Positions 41,106-53,800 of a stretch of 64,000 nucleotides of DNA are shown piece after piece. Below the pieces are notes generated by a model. It ran no database searches. It was not told the origin of the DNA and saw only the letters and a list, made by a program, of their open reading frames with translations. Each line of letters begins with the position of its first letter. Positions within the stretch are counted from its first letter, which is position 1. The translations under genes were made by a program, and so were the position numbers. The DNA is from Thereva unica (lineage: Eukaryota; Arthropoda; Insecta; Diptera; Therevidae): positions 62,001-126,000 of the forward strand of contig OX465286.1 in assembly GCA_949987705.1 (NCBI GenBank), read 5' to 3'.

Positions 41106-42970
41106 ATGGGGTATCGGTGGAAAGGGCTCGCTCCCCCGAGTTCAGCGCACTTGATTTGGTCCAGAAATTCCAAGGGGTTCGGGAGTTATCCCCTCTTTTG
41201 TGATTTCCCCAAGGGGGGCTGCAGAACGCCCATTATCTTGGGAAATACTGGTCAGCCCGGGGTGAAATTGAATTCACAGCCTCCCTGGGAGGTCCCTAAC
41301 AATTTCCCATCCAAAAAAGGGCCACTCCAGAATTTTCCCAAAACCGGAAAATTTTCAAAGGGGTACCCCTTTGGATATTTTTGGTCGATTTCACGAAAGT
41401 GCTGGGAGCTTAATGAATGGGGTATCGTTGGAAAGGGCTCGCTCCCCCGAGTTCAGCGCACTTTATTTGGTCCAAAAATTCCAAGGGGTTCGGGAGTTAT
41501 CCCCTCTTTTGTGATTTCCCCAAGGGGGGCTGCAGGACGCCCATTATCTCGGGAAATACTGGTCAGCCCGGGGTGGAATTGAATTCACAGCCTCCCTGAG
41601 AGGTCCCTAACAATTTCCCATCCAAAAAAGGGCCACTCCAGAATTTTCCCAAAACCGGAAAATTTTCAAAGGGGTAGGTACCCCTTTGGATATTTTTGGT
41701 CGATTTCACGAAAGTGCTGGGATCTTAATGAATGGGGTATCGTTGGAAAGGGCTCGCTCCCCCGAGTTCAGCGCACTTGATTTGGTCCAGAAATTCCAAG
41801 GGGTTCGGGAGTTATCCCCTCTTTTGTGATTTCCCCAAGGGGGGCTGCAGAACGCCCATTATCTCGGGAAATACTGGTCAGCCCGGGGTGAAATTGAATT
41901 CACAGCCTCCCTGGGAGGTCCCTAACAATTTCCCATCCAAAAAAGGGCCACTCCAGAATTTTCCCAAAACCGGAAAATTTTCAAAGGGGTACCCCTTTGG
42001 ATGTTTTTGGTCGATTTCACGAAAGTGCTGGGATCTTAATGAATGGGGTATCGTTGGAAAGGGCTCGCTCCCCCGAGCTCAGCGCACTTGATTTGGTCCA
42101 GAAATTCCAAGGGGTTCGGGAGTTATCCCCTCTTTTGTGATTTCCCCAAGGGGGGCTGCAGAACGCCCATTATCTCGGGAAATACTGGTCAGCCCGGGGT
42201 GGAATTGAATTCACAGCCTCCCGGGGAGGTCCCTAACAATTTCCCATCCAAAAAAGGGCCACTCCAGAATTTTCCCAAAACCGGAAAATTTTCAAAGGGG
42301 TACCCCTTTGGATGTTTTTGGTCGATTTCACGAAAGTGCTGGGATCTTAATGAATGGGGTATCGTTGGAAAGGGCTCGCTCCCCCGAGTTCAGCGCACTT
42401 GATTTGGTCCAGAAATTCCAAGGGGTTCGGGAGTTATCCCCTCTTTTGTGATTTCCCCAAGGGGGGCTGCAGAACGCCCATTATCTTGGGAAATACTGGT
42501 CAGCCCGGGGTGAAATTGAATTCACAGCCTCCCTGGGAGGTCCCTAACAATTTCCCATCCAAAAAAGGGCCACTCCAGAATTTTCCCAAAACCGGAAAAT
42601 TTTCAAAGGGGTACCCCTTTGGATATTTTTGGTCGATTTCACGAAAGTGCTGGGATCTTAATGAATGGGGTATCGTTGGAAAGGGCTCGCTCCCCCGAGT
42701 TCAGCGCACTTTATTTGGTCCAAAAATTCCAAGGGGTTCGGGAGTTATCCCCTCTTTTGTGATTTCCCCAAGGGGGGCTGCAGGACGCCCATTATCTCGG
42801 GAAATACTGGTCAGCCCGGGGTGGGATTGAATTCACAGCCTCCCTGGGAGGTCCCTAACAATTTCCCATCCAAAAAAGGGCCACTCCAGAATTTTCCCAA
42901 AACCGGAAAATTTTCAAAGGGGTACCCCTTTGGATATTTTTGGTCGATTTCACGAAAGTGCTGGGATCTT

Positions 42971-44829
42971 AATGAGGGGTATCGTTGGAAAGGGCTCGCT
43001 CCCCCGATTTCAGCGCACTTTATTTGGTCCAAAAATTCCAAGGGGTTCGGGAGTTATCCCCTCTTTTGTGATTTCCCCAAGGGGGGCTGCAGGACGCCCA
43101 TTATCTCGGGAAATACTGGTCAGCCCGGGGTGGGATTGAATTCACAGCCTCCCTGGGAGGTCCCTAACAATTTCCCATCCAAAAAAGGGCCACTCCAGAA
43201 TTTTCCCAAAACCGGAAAATTTTCAAAGGGGTACCCCTTTGGATATTTTTGGTCGATTTCACGAAAGTGCTGGGATCTTAATGAATGGGGTATCGTTGGA
43301 AAGGGCTCGCTCCCCCGAGTTCAGCGCACTTTATTTGGTCCAGAAATTCCAAGGGGTTCGGGAGTTATCCCCTCTTTTGTGATTTCCCCAAGGGGGGCTG
43401 CAGAACGCCCATTATCTCGGGAAATACTGGTCTGCCCGGGGTGAAATTGAATTCACAGCCTCCCTGGGAGGTCCCTAACAATTTCCCATCCAAAAAAGGG
43501 CCACTCCAGAATTTTCCCAAAACCGGAAAATTTTCAAAGGGGTACCCCTTTGGATATTTTTGGTCGATTTCACGAAAGTGCTGGGATCTTAATGAGGGGT
43601 ATCGTTGGAAAGGGCTCGCTCCCCCGATTTCAGCGCACTTTATTTGGTCCAAAAATTCCAAGGGGTTCGGGAGTTATCCCCTCTTTTGTGATTTCCCCAA
43701 GGGGGGCTGCAGGACGCCCATTATCTCGGGAAATACTGGTCAGCCCGGGGTGGGATTGAATTCACAGCCTCCCTGGGAGGTCCCTAACAATTTCCCATCC
43801 AAAAAAGGGCCACTCCAGAATTTTCCCAAAACCGGAAAATTTTCAAAGGGGTACCCCTTTGGATATTTTTGGTCGATTTCACGAAAGTGCTGGGATCTTA
43901 ATGAGGGGTATCGTTGGAAAGGGCTCGCTCCCCCGATTTCAGCGCACTTTATTTGGTCCAAAAATTCCAAGGGGTTCGGGAGTTATCCCCTCTTTTGTGA
44001 TTTCCCCAAGGGGGGCTGCAGGACGCCCATTATCTCGGGAAATACTGGTCAGCCCGGGGTGGGATTGAATTCACAGCCTCCCTGGGAGGTCCCTAACAAT
44101 TTCCCATCCAAAAAAGGGCCACTCCAGAATTTTCCCAAAACCGGAAAATTTTCAAAGGGGTACCCCTTTGGATATTTTTGGTCGATTTCACGAAAGTGCT
44201 GGGATCTTAATGAGGGGTATCGTTGGAAAGGGCTCGCTCCCCCGATTTCAGCGCACTTTATTTGGTCCAAAAATTCCAAGGGGTTCGGGAGTTATCCCCT
44301 CTTTTGTGATTTCCCCAAGGGGGGCTGCAGGACGCCCATTATCTCGGGAAATACTGGTCAGCCCGGGGTGGGATTGAATTCACAGCCTCCCTGGGAGGTC
44401 CCTAACAATTTCCCATCCAAAAAAGGGCCACTCCAGAATTTTCCCAAAACCGGAAAATTTTCAAAGGGGTACCCCTTTGGATATTTTTGGTCGATTTCAC
44501 GAAAGTGCTGGGATCTTAATGAGGGGTATCGTTGGAAAGGGCTCGCTCCCCCGAGTTCAGCGCACTTTATTTGGTCCAAAAATTCCAAGGGGTTCGGGAG
44601 TTATCCCCTCTTTTGTGATTTCCCCAAGGGGGGCTGCAGGACGCCCATTATCTCGGGAAATACTGGTCAGCCCGGGGTGGGATTGAATTCACAGCCTCCC
44701 TGGGAGGTCCCTAACAATTTCCCATCCAAAAAAGGGCCACTCCAGAATTTTCCCAAAACCGGAAAATTTTCAAAGGGGTACCCCTTTGGATATTTTTGGT
44801 CGATTTCACGAAAGTGCTGGGATCTTAAT
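42971..44829 (+). repeat. Cluster of 309-bp variant monomers
   Basis: Copies with AATGAGGGG instead of AATGAATGGGG (2 bp shorter) occur at 42,971, 43,591, 43,900, 44,209, 44,518 and 44,827. The last five are consecutive at exactly 309 bp. Most of these copies also share CCCGATTTCAGC in place of CCCGAGTTCAGC. A further copy sits at about 45,760. Because 309 is 103 codons, consecutive copies stay in one reading frame, which produces an open frame of 673 codons (43,285-45,306, plus strand) made of near-identical 103-residue units. I treat the frame as a consequence of the deletion and not as a gene. Confidence 0.92.
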
Positions 44830-47800
44830 GAGGGGTATCGTTGGAAAGGGCTCGCTCCCCCGATTTCAGCGCACTTTATTTGGTCCAAAAATTCCAAGGG
44901 GTTCGGGAGTTATCCCCTCTTTTGTGATTTCCCCAAGGGGGGCTGCAGGACACCCATTATCTCGGGAAATACTGGTCAGCCCGGGGTGGGATTGAATTCA
45001 CAGCCTCCCTGGGAGGTCCCTAACAATTTCCCATCCAAAAAAGGGCCACTCCAGAATTTTCCCAAAACCGGAAAATTTTCAAAGGGGTACCCCTTTGGAT
45101 ATTTTTGGTCGATTTCACGAAAGTGCTGGGATCTTAATGAATGGGGTATCGTTGGAAAGGGCTCGCTCCCCCGAGTTCAGCGCACTTTATTTGGTCCAAA
45201 AATTCCAAGGGGTTCGGGAGTTATCCCCTCTTTTGTGATTTCCCCAAGGGGGGCTGCAGGACGCCCATTATCTCGGGAAATACTGGTCAGCCCGGGGTGG
45301 GATTGAATTCACAGCCTCCCTGGGAGGTCCCTAACAATTTCCCATCCAAAAAAGGGCCACTCCAGAATTTCCCCAAAACCGGAAAATTTTCAAAGGGGTA
45401 CCCCTTTGGATATTTTTGGTCGATTTCACGAAAGTGCTGGGAGCTTAATGAATGGGGTATCGTTGGAAAGGGCTCGCTCCCCGAGTTCAGCGCACTTGAT
45501 TTGGTCCAGAAATTCCAAGGGGTTCGGGAGTTATCCCCTCTTTTGTGATTTCCCCAAGGGGGGCTGCAGAACGCCCATTATCTCGGGAAATACTGGTCAG
45601 CCCGGGGTGGAATTGAATTCACAGCCTCCCTGGGAGGTCCCTAACAATTTCCCATCCAAAAAAGGGCCACTCCAGAATTTTCCCAAAACCGGAAAATTTT
45701 CAAAGGGGTACCCCTTTGGATATTTTTGGTCGATTTCACGAAAGTGCTGGGATCTTAATGAGGGGTATCGTTGGAAAGGGCTCGCTCCCCCGATTTCAGC
45801 GCACTTTATTTGGTCCAAAAATTCCAAGGGGTTCGGGAGTTATCCCCTCTTTTGTGATTTCCCCAAGGGGGGCTGCAGGACGCCCATTATCTCAGGAAAT
45901 ACTGGTCAGCCCGGGGTGGGATTGAATTCACAGCCTCCCTGGCAGGTCCCTAACAATTTCCCATCCAAAAAAGGGCCACTCCAGAATTTTCCCAAAACCG
46001 GAAAATTTTCAAAGGGGTACCCCTTTGGATATTTTTGGTCGATTTCACGAAAGTGCTGGGATCTTAATGAATGGGGTATCGTTGGAAAGGGCTCGCTCCC
46101 CCGAGTTCAGCGCACTTTATTTGGTCCAAAAATTCCAAGGGGTTCGGGAGTTATCCCCTCTTTTGTGATTTCCCCAAGGGGGGCTGCAGGACGCCCATTA
46201 TCTCGGGAAATACTGGTCAGCCCGGGGTGGGATTGAATTCACAGCCTCCCTGGGAGGTCCCTAACAATTTCCCATCCAAAAAAGGGCCACTCCAGAATTT
46301 CCCCAAAACCGGAAAATTTTCAAAGGGGTACCCCTTTGGATATTTTTGGTCGATTTCACGAAAGTGCTGGGATCTTAATGAATGGGGTATCGTTGGAAAG
46401 GGCTCGCTCCCCCGAGTTCAGCGCACTTTATTTGGTCCAAAAATTCCAAGGGGTTCGGGAGTTATCCCCTCTTTTGTGATTTCCCCAAGGGGGGCTGCAG
46501 GACGCCCATTATCTCAGGAAATACTGGTCAGCCCGGGGTGGGATTGAATTCACAGCCTCCCTGGCAGGTCCCTAACAATTTCCCATCCAAAAAAGGGCCA
46601 CTCCAGAATTTTCCCAAAACCGGAAAATTTTCAAAGGGGTACCCCTTTGGATATTTTTGGTCGATTTCACGAAAGTGCTGGGATCTTAATGAATGGGGTA
46701 TCGTTGGAAAGGGCTCGCTCCCCCGAGTTCAGCGCACTTTATTTGGTCCAAAAATTCCAAGGGGTTCGGGAGTTATCCCCTCTTTTGTGATTTCCCCAAG
46801 GGGGGCTGCAGGACGCCCATTATCTCGGGAAATACTGGTCAGCCCGGGGTGGGATTGAATTCACAGCCTCCCTGGGAGGTCCCTAACAATTTCCCATCCA
46901 AAAAAGGGCCACTCCAGAATTTCCCCAAAACCGGAAAATTTTCAAAGGGGTACCCCTTTGGATATTTTTGGTCGATTTCACGAAAGTGCTGGGAGCTTAA
47001 TGAATGGGGTATCGTTGGAAAGGGCTCGCTCCCCCGAGTTCAGCGCACTTGATTTGGTCCAGAAATTCCAAGGGGTTCGGGAGTTATCCCCTCTTTTGTG
47101 ATTTCCCCAAGGGGGGCTGCAGAACGCCCATTATCTCGGGAAATACTGGTCAGCCCGGGGTGGAATTGAATTCACAGCCTCCCTGGGAGGTCCCTAACAA
47201 TTTCCCATCCAAAAAAGGGCCACTCCAGAATTTTCCCAAAACCGGAAAATTTTCAAAGGGGTACCCCTTTGGATATTTTTGGTCGATTTCACGAAAGTGC
47301 TGGGATCTTAATGAATGGGGTATCGTTGGAAAGGGCTCGCTCCCCCGAGTTCAGCGCACTTTATTTGGTCCAAAAATTCCAAGGGGTTCGGGAGTTATCC
47401 CCTCTTTTGTGATTTCCCCAAGGGGGGCTGCAGGACGCCCATTATCTCGGGAAATACTGGTCAGCCCGGGGTGGGATTGAATTCACAGCCTCCCTGGGAG
47501 GTCCCTAACAATTTCCCATCCAAAAAAGGGCCACTCCAGAATTTTCCCAAAACCGGAAAATTTTCAAAGGGGTACCCCTTTGGATATTTTTGGTCGATTT
47601 CACGAAAGTGCTGGGATCTTAATGAATGGGGTATCGTTGGAAAGGGCTCGCTCCCCCGAGTTCAGCGCACTTTATTTGGTCCAAAAATTCCAAGGGGTTC
47701 GGGAGTTATCCCCTCTTTTGTGATTTCCCCAAGGGGGGCTGCAGAACGCCCATTATCTCGGGAAATACTGGTCAGCCCGGGGTGGAATTGAATTCACAGC

Positions 47801-50800
47801 CTCCCTGGGAGGTCCCTAACAATTTCCCATCCAAAAAAGGGCCACTCCAGAATTTCCCCAAAACCGGAAAATTTTCAAAGGGGTACCCCTTTGGATATTT
47901 TTGGTCGATTTCACGAAAGTGCTGGGATCTTAATGAATGGGGTATCGTTGGAAAGGGCTCGCTCCCCCGAGTTCAGCGCACTTTATTTGGTCCAAAAATT
48001 CCAAGGGGTTCGGGAGTTATCCCCTCTTTTGTGATTTCCCCAAGGGGGGCTGCAGAACGCCCATTATCTCGGGAAATACTGGTCAGCCCGGGGTGGAATT
48101 GAATTCACAGCCTCCCTGGGAGGTCCCTAACAATTTCCCATCCAAAAAAGGGCCACTCCAGAATTTTCCCAAAACCGGAAAATTTTCAAAGGGGTACCCC
48201 TTTGGATATTTTTGGTCGATTTCACGAAAGTGCTGGGATCTTAATGAATGGGGTATCGTTGGAAAGGGCTCGCTCCCCCGAGTTCAGCGCACTTTATTTG
48301 GTCCAAAAATTCCAAGGGGTTCGGGAGTTATCCCCTCTTTTGTGATTTCCCCAAGGGGGGCTGCAGAACGCCCATTATCTCGGGAAATACTGGTCAGCCC
48401 GGGGTGGAATTGAATTCACAGCCTCCCTGGGAGGTCCCTAACAATTTCCCATCCAAAAAAGGGCCACTCCAGAATTTCCCCAAAACCGGAAAATTTTCAA
48501 AGGGGTACCCCTTTGGATATTTTTGGTCGATTTCACGAAAGTGCTGGGATCTTAATGAATGGGGTATCGTTGGAAAGGGCTCGCTCCCCCGAGTTCAGCG
48601 CACTTTATTTGGTCCAAAAATTCCAAGGGGTTCGGGAGTTATCCCCTCTTTTGTGATTTCCCCAAGGGGGGCTGCAGGACGCCCATTATCTCGGGAAATA
48701 CTGGTCAGCCCGGGGTGGGATTGAATTCACAGCCTCCCTGGGAGGTCCCTAACAATTTCCCATCCAAAAAAGGGCCACTCCAGAATTTTCCCAAAACCGG
48801 AAAATTTTCAAAGGGGTATCCCTTTGGATATTTTTGGTCGATTTCACGAAAGTGCTGGGATCTTAATGAATGGGGTATCGTTGGAAAGGGCTCGCTCCCC
48901 CGAGTTCAGCGCACTTTATTTGGTCCAAAAATTCCAAGGGGTTCGGGAGTTATCCCCTCTTTTGTGATTTCCCCAAGGGGGGCTGCAGGACGCCCATTAT
49001 CTCGGGAAATACTGGTCAGCCCGGGGTGGGATTGAATTCACAGCCTCCCTGGGAGGTCCCTAACAATTTCCTATCCAAAAAAGGACCACTCCAGAATTTT
49101 TCCAAAACCGGAAAATTTTCAAAGGGGTACCCCTTTGGATATTTTTGGTCGATTTCACGAAAGTGCTGGGATCTTAATGAATGGGGTATCGTTGGAAAGG
49201 GCTCGCTCCCCCGAGTTCAGCGCACTTTATTTGGTCCAAAAATTCCAAGGGGTTCGGGAGTTATCCCCTCTTTTGTGATTTCCCAAAGGGGGGCTGCAGG
49301 ACGCCCATTATCTCGGGAAATACTGGTCAGCCCGGGGTGGGATTGAATTCACAGCCTCCCTGGGAGGTCCCTAACAATTTCCCATCCAAAAAAGGGCCAC
49401 TCCAGAATTTTCCCAAAACCGGAAAATTTTCAAAGGGGTACCCCTTTGGATATTTTTGGTCGATTTCACGAAAGTGCTGGGATCTTAATGAATGGGGTAT
49501 CGTTGGAAAGGGCTCGCTCCCCCGAGTTCAGCGCACTTTATTTGGTCCAAAAATTCCAAGGGGTTCGGGAGTTATCCCCTCTTTTGTGATTTCCCCAAGG
49601 GGGGCTGCAGGACGCCCATTATCTCGGGAAATACTGGTCAGCCCGGGGTGGGATTGAATTCACAGCCTCCCTGGGAGGTCCCTAACAATTTCCCATCCAA
49701 AAAAGGGCCACTCCAGAATTTTCCCAAAACCGGAAAATTTTCAAAGGGGTACCCCTTTGGATATTTTTGGTCGATTTCACGAAAGTGCTGGGATCTTAAT
49801 GAATGGGGTATCGTTGGAAAGGGCTCGCTCCCCCGAGTTCAGCGCACTTTATTTGGTCCAAAAATTCCAAGGGGTTCGGGAGTTATCCCCTCTTTTGTGA
49901 TTTCCCCAAGGGGGGCTGCAGGACGCCCATTATCTCAGGAAATACTGGTCAGCCCGGGGTGGGATTGAATTCACAGCCTCCCTGGGAGGTCCCTAACAAT
50001 TTCCCATCCAAAAAAGGGCCACTCCAGAATTTTCCCAAAACCGGAAAATTTTCAAAGGGGTACCCCTTTGGATATTTTTGGTCGATTTCACGAAAGTGCT
50101 GGGATCTTAATGAATGGGGTATCGTTGGAAAGGGCTCGCTCCCCCGAGTTCAGCGCACTTTATTTGGTCCAAAAATTCCAAGGGGTTCGGGAGTTATCCC
50201 CTCTTTTGTGATTTCCCCAAGGGGGGCTGCAGGACGCCCATTATCTCGGGAAATACTGGTCAGCCCGGGGTGGGATTGAATTCACAGCCTCCCTGGGAGG
50301 TCCCTAACAATTTCCTATCCAAAAAAGGACCACTCCAGAATTTTTCCAAAACCGGAAAATTTTCAAAGGGGTACCCCTTTGGATATTTTTGGTCGATTTC
50401 ACGAAAGTGCTGGGATCTTAATGAATGGGGTATCGTTGGAAAGGGCTCGCTCCCCCGAGTTCAGCGCACTTTATTTGGTCCAAAAATTCCAAGGGGTTCG
50501 GGAGTTATCCCCTCTTTTGTGATTTCCCCAAGGGGGGCTGCAGGACGCCCATTATCTCGGGAAATACTGGTCAGCCCGGGGTGGGATTGAATTCACAGCC
50601 TCCCTGGGAGGTCCCTAACAATTTCCCATCCAAAAAAGGGCCACTCCAGAATTTTCCCAAAACCGGAAAATTTTCAAAGGGGTACCCCTTTGGATATTTT
50701 TGGTCGATTTCACGAAAGTGCTGGGATCTTAATGAATGGGGTATCGTTGGAAAGGGCTCGCTCCCCCGAGTTCAGCGCACTTTATTTGGTCCAAAAATTC

Positions 50801-53800
50801 CAAGGGGTTCGGGAGTTATCCCCTCTTTTGTGATTTCCCCAAGGGGGGCTGCAGGACGCCCATTATCTCGGGAAATACTGGTCAGCCCGGGGTGGGATTG
50901 AATTCACAGCCTCCCTGGGAGGTCCCTAACAATTTCCCATCCAAAAAAGGGCCACTCCAGAATTTTCCCAAAACCGGAAAATTTTCAAAGGGGTACCCCT
51001 TTGGATATTTTTGGTCGATTTCACGAAAGTGCTGGGATCTTAATGAATGGGGTATCGTTGGAAAGGGCTAGCTCCCCCGAGCTCAGCGCACTTTATTTGG
51101 TCCAGAAATTCCAAGGGGTTCGGGAGTTATCCCCTCTTTTGTGATTTCCCCAAGGGGGGCTGCAGAACGCCCATTATCTTGGGAAATACTGGTCAGCCCG
51201 GGGTGAAATTGAATTCACAGCCTCCCTGGGAGGTCCCTAACAATTTCCCATCCAAAAAAGGGCCACTCCAGAATTTTCCCAAAACCGGAAAATTTTCAAA
51301 GGGGTACCCCTTTGGATATTTTTGGTCGATTTCACGAAAGTGCTGGGATCTTAATGAATGGGGTATCGTTGGAAAGGGCTCGCTCTCCCGAGTTCAGCGC
51401 ACTTTATTTGGTCCAAAAATTCCAAGGGGTTCGGGAGTTATCCCCTCTTTTGTGATTTCCCGAAGGGGGGCTGCAGGACGCCCATTATCTCGGGAAATAC
51501 TGGTCAGCCCGGGGTGGAATTGAATTCACAGCCTCCCTGGGAGGTCCCTAACAATTTCCCATCCAAAAAAGGGCCACTCCAGAATTTTCCCAAAACCGGA
51601 AAATTTTCAAAGGGGTACCCCTTTGGATATTTTTGGTCGATTTCACGAAAGTGCTGGGATCTTAATGAATGGGGTATCGTTGGAAAGGGCTCGCTCGCCC
51701 GAGTTCAGCGCACTTGATTTGGTCCAGAAATTCCAAGGGGTTCGGGAGTTATCCCCTCTTTTGTGATTTCCCCAAGGGGGGCTGCAGAACGCCCATTATC
51801 TTGGGAAATACTGGTCAGCCCGGGATGGAATTGAATTCACAGCCTCCCTGGGAGGTCCCTAACAATTTCCCATCCAAAAAAGGGCCACTCCAGAATTTTC
51901 CCAAAACCGGAAAATTTTCAAAGGGGTACCCCTTTGGATATTTTTGGTCGATTTCACGAAAGTGCTGGGATCTTAATGAATGGGGTATCGTTGGAAAGGG
52001 CTCGCTCCCCCGAGTTCAGCGCACTTGATTTGGTCCAGAAATTCCAAGGGGTTCGGGAGTTATCCCCTCTTTTGTGATTTCCCCAAGGGGGGCTGCAGAA
52101 CGCCCATTATCTTGGGAAATACTGGTCAGCCCGGGGTGGGATTGAATTCACAGCCTCCCTGGGAGGTCCCTAACAATTTCCCGTCCAAAAAAGGGCCACT
52201 CCAGAATTTTCCCAAAACCGGAAAATTTTCAAAGGGGTACCCCTTTGGATATTTTTGGTCGATTTCACGAAAGTGCTGGGAGCTTAATGAATGGGGTATC
52301 GTTGGAAAGGGCTCGCTCCCCCGAGTTCAGCGCACTTGATTTGGTCCAGGAATTCCAAGGGGTTCGGGAGTTATCCCCTCTTTTGTGATTTCCCCAAGGG
52401 GGGCTGCAGAACGCCCATTATCTCGGGAAATACTGGTCAGCCCGGGGTGGAATTGAATTCACAGCCTCCCTGGGAGGTCCCTAACAATTTCCCATCCAAA
52501 AAAGGGCCACTCCAGAATTTTCCCAAAACCGGAAAATTTTCAAAGGGGTACCCCTTTGGATATTTTTGGTCGATTTCACGAAAGTGCTGGGATCTTAATG
52601 AATGGGGTATCGTTGGAAAGGGCTCGCTCCCCCGAGTTCAGCGCACTTTATTTGGTCCAAAAATTCCAAGGGGTTCGGGAGTTATCCCCTCTTTTGTGAT
52701 TTCCCCAAGGGGGGCTGCAGGACGCCCATTATCTCAGGAAATACTGGTAAGCCCGGGGTGGGATTGAATTCACAGCCTCCCTGGCAGGTCCCTAACAATT
52801 TCCCATCCAAAAAAGGACCACTCCAGAATTTTCCCAAAACCGGAAAATTTTCAAAGGGGTACCCCTTTGGATATTTTTGGTCGATTTCACGAAAGTGCTG
52901 GGATCTTAATGAATGGGGTATCGTTGGAAAGGGCTCGCTCCCCCGAGTTCAGCGCACTTGATTTGGTCCAGAAATTCCAAGGGGTTCGGGAGTTATCCCC
53001 TCTTTTGTGATTTCCCCAAGGGGGGCTGCAGAACGCCCATTATCTCGGGAAATACTGGTCAGCCCGGGGTGGGATTGAATTCACAGCCTCCCTGGGAGGT
53101 CCCTAACAATTTCCCATCCAAAAAAGGGCCACTCCAGAATTTCCCCAAAACCGGAAAATTTTCAAAGGGGTACCCCTTTGGATATTTTTGGTCGATTTCA
53201 CGAAAGTGCTGGGATCTTAATGAATGGGGTATCGTTGGAAAGGGCTCGCTCCCCCGAGTTCAGCGCACTTTATTTGGTCCAGAAATTCCAAGGGGTTCGG
53301 GAGTTATCCCCTCTTTTGTGATTTCCCCAAGGGGGGCTGCAGGACGCCCATTATCTCGGGAAATACTGGTCAGCCCGGGGTGGGATTGAATTCACAGCCT
53401 CCCTGGGAGGTCCCTAACAATTTCCCATCCAAAAAAGGGCCACTCCAGAATTTTCCCAAAACCGGAAAATTTTCAAAGGGGTACCCCTTTGGATATTTTT
53501 GGTCGATTTCACGAAAGTGCTGGGATCTTAATGAATGGGGTATCGTTGGAAAGGGCTCGCTCCCCCGAGTTCAGCGCACTTGATTTGGTCCAGAAATTCC
53601 AAGGGGTTCGGGAGTTATCCCCTCTTTTGTGATTTCCCCAAGGGGGGCTGCAGAACGCCCATTATCTCGGGAAATACTGGTCAGCCCGGGGTGGGATTGA
53701 ATTCACAGCCTCCCTGGGAGGTCCCTAACAATTTCCCATCCAAAAAAGGGCCACTCCAGAATTTTCCCAAAACCGGAAAATTTTCAAAGGGGTACCCCTT

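Noticed and set aside
43285..45306. 673-codon frame as a genuine repetitive protein
   Set aside because: It arises only because 309-bp variants preserve frame. It has the same sequence as the surrounding non-coding monomers and no sign of its own promoter or boundaries.
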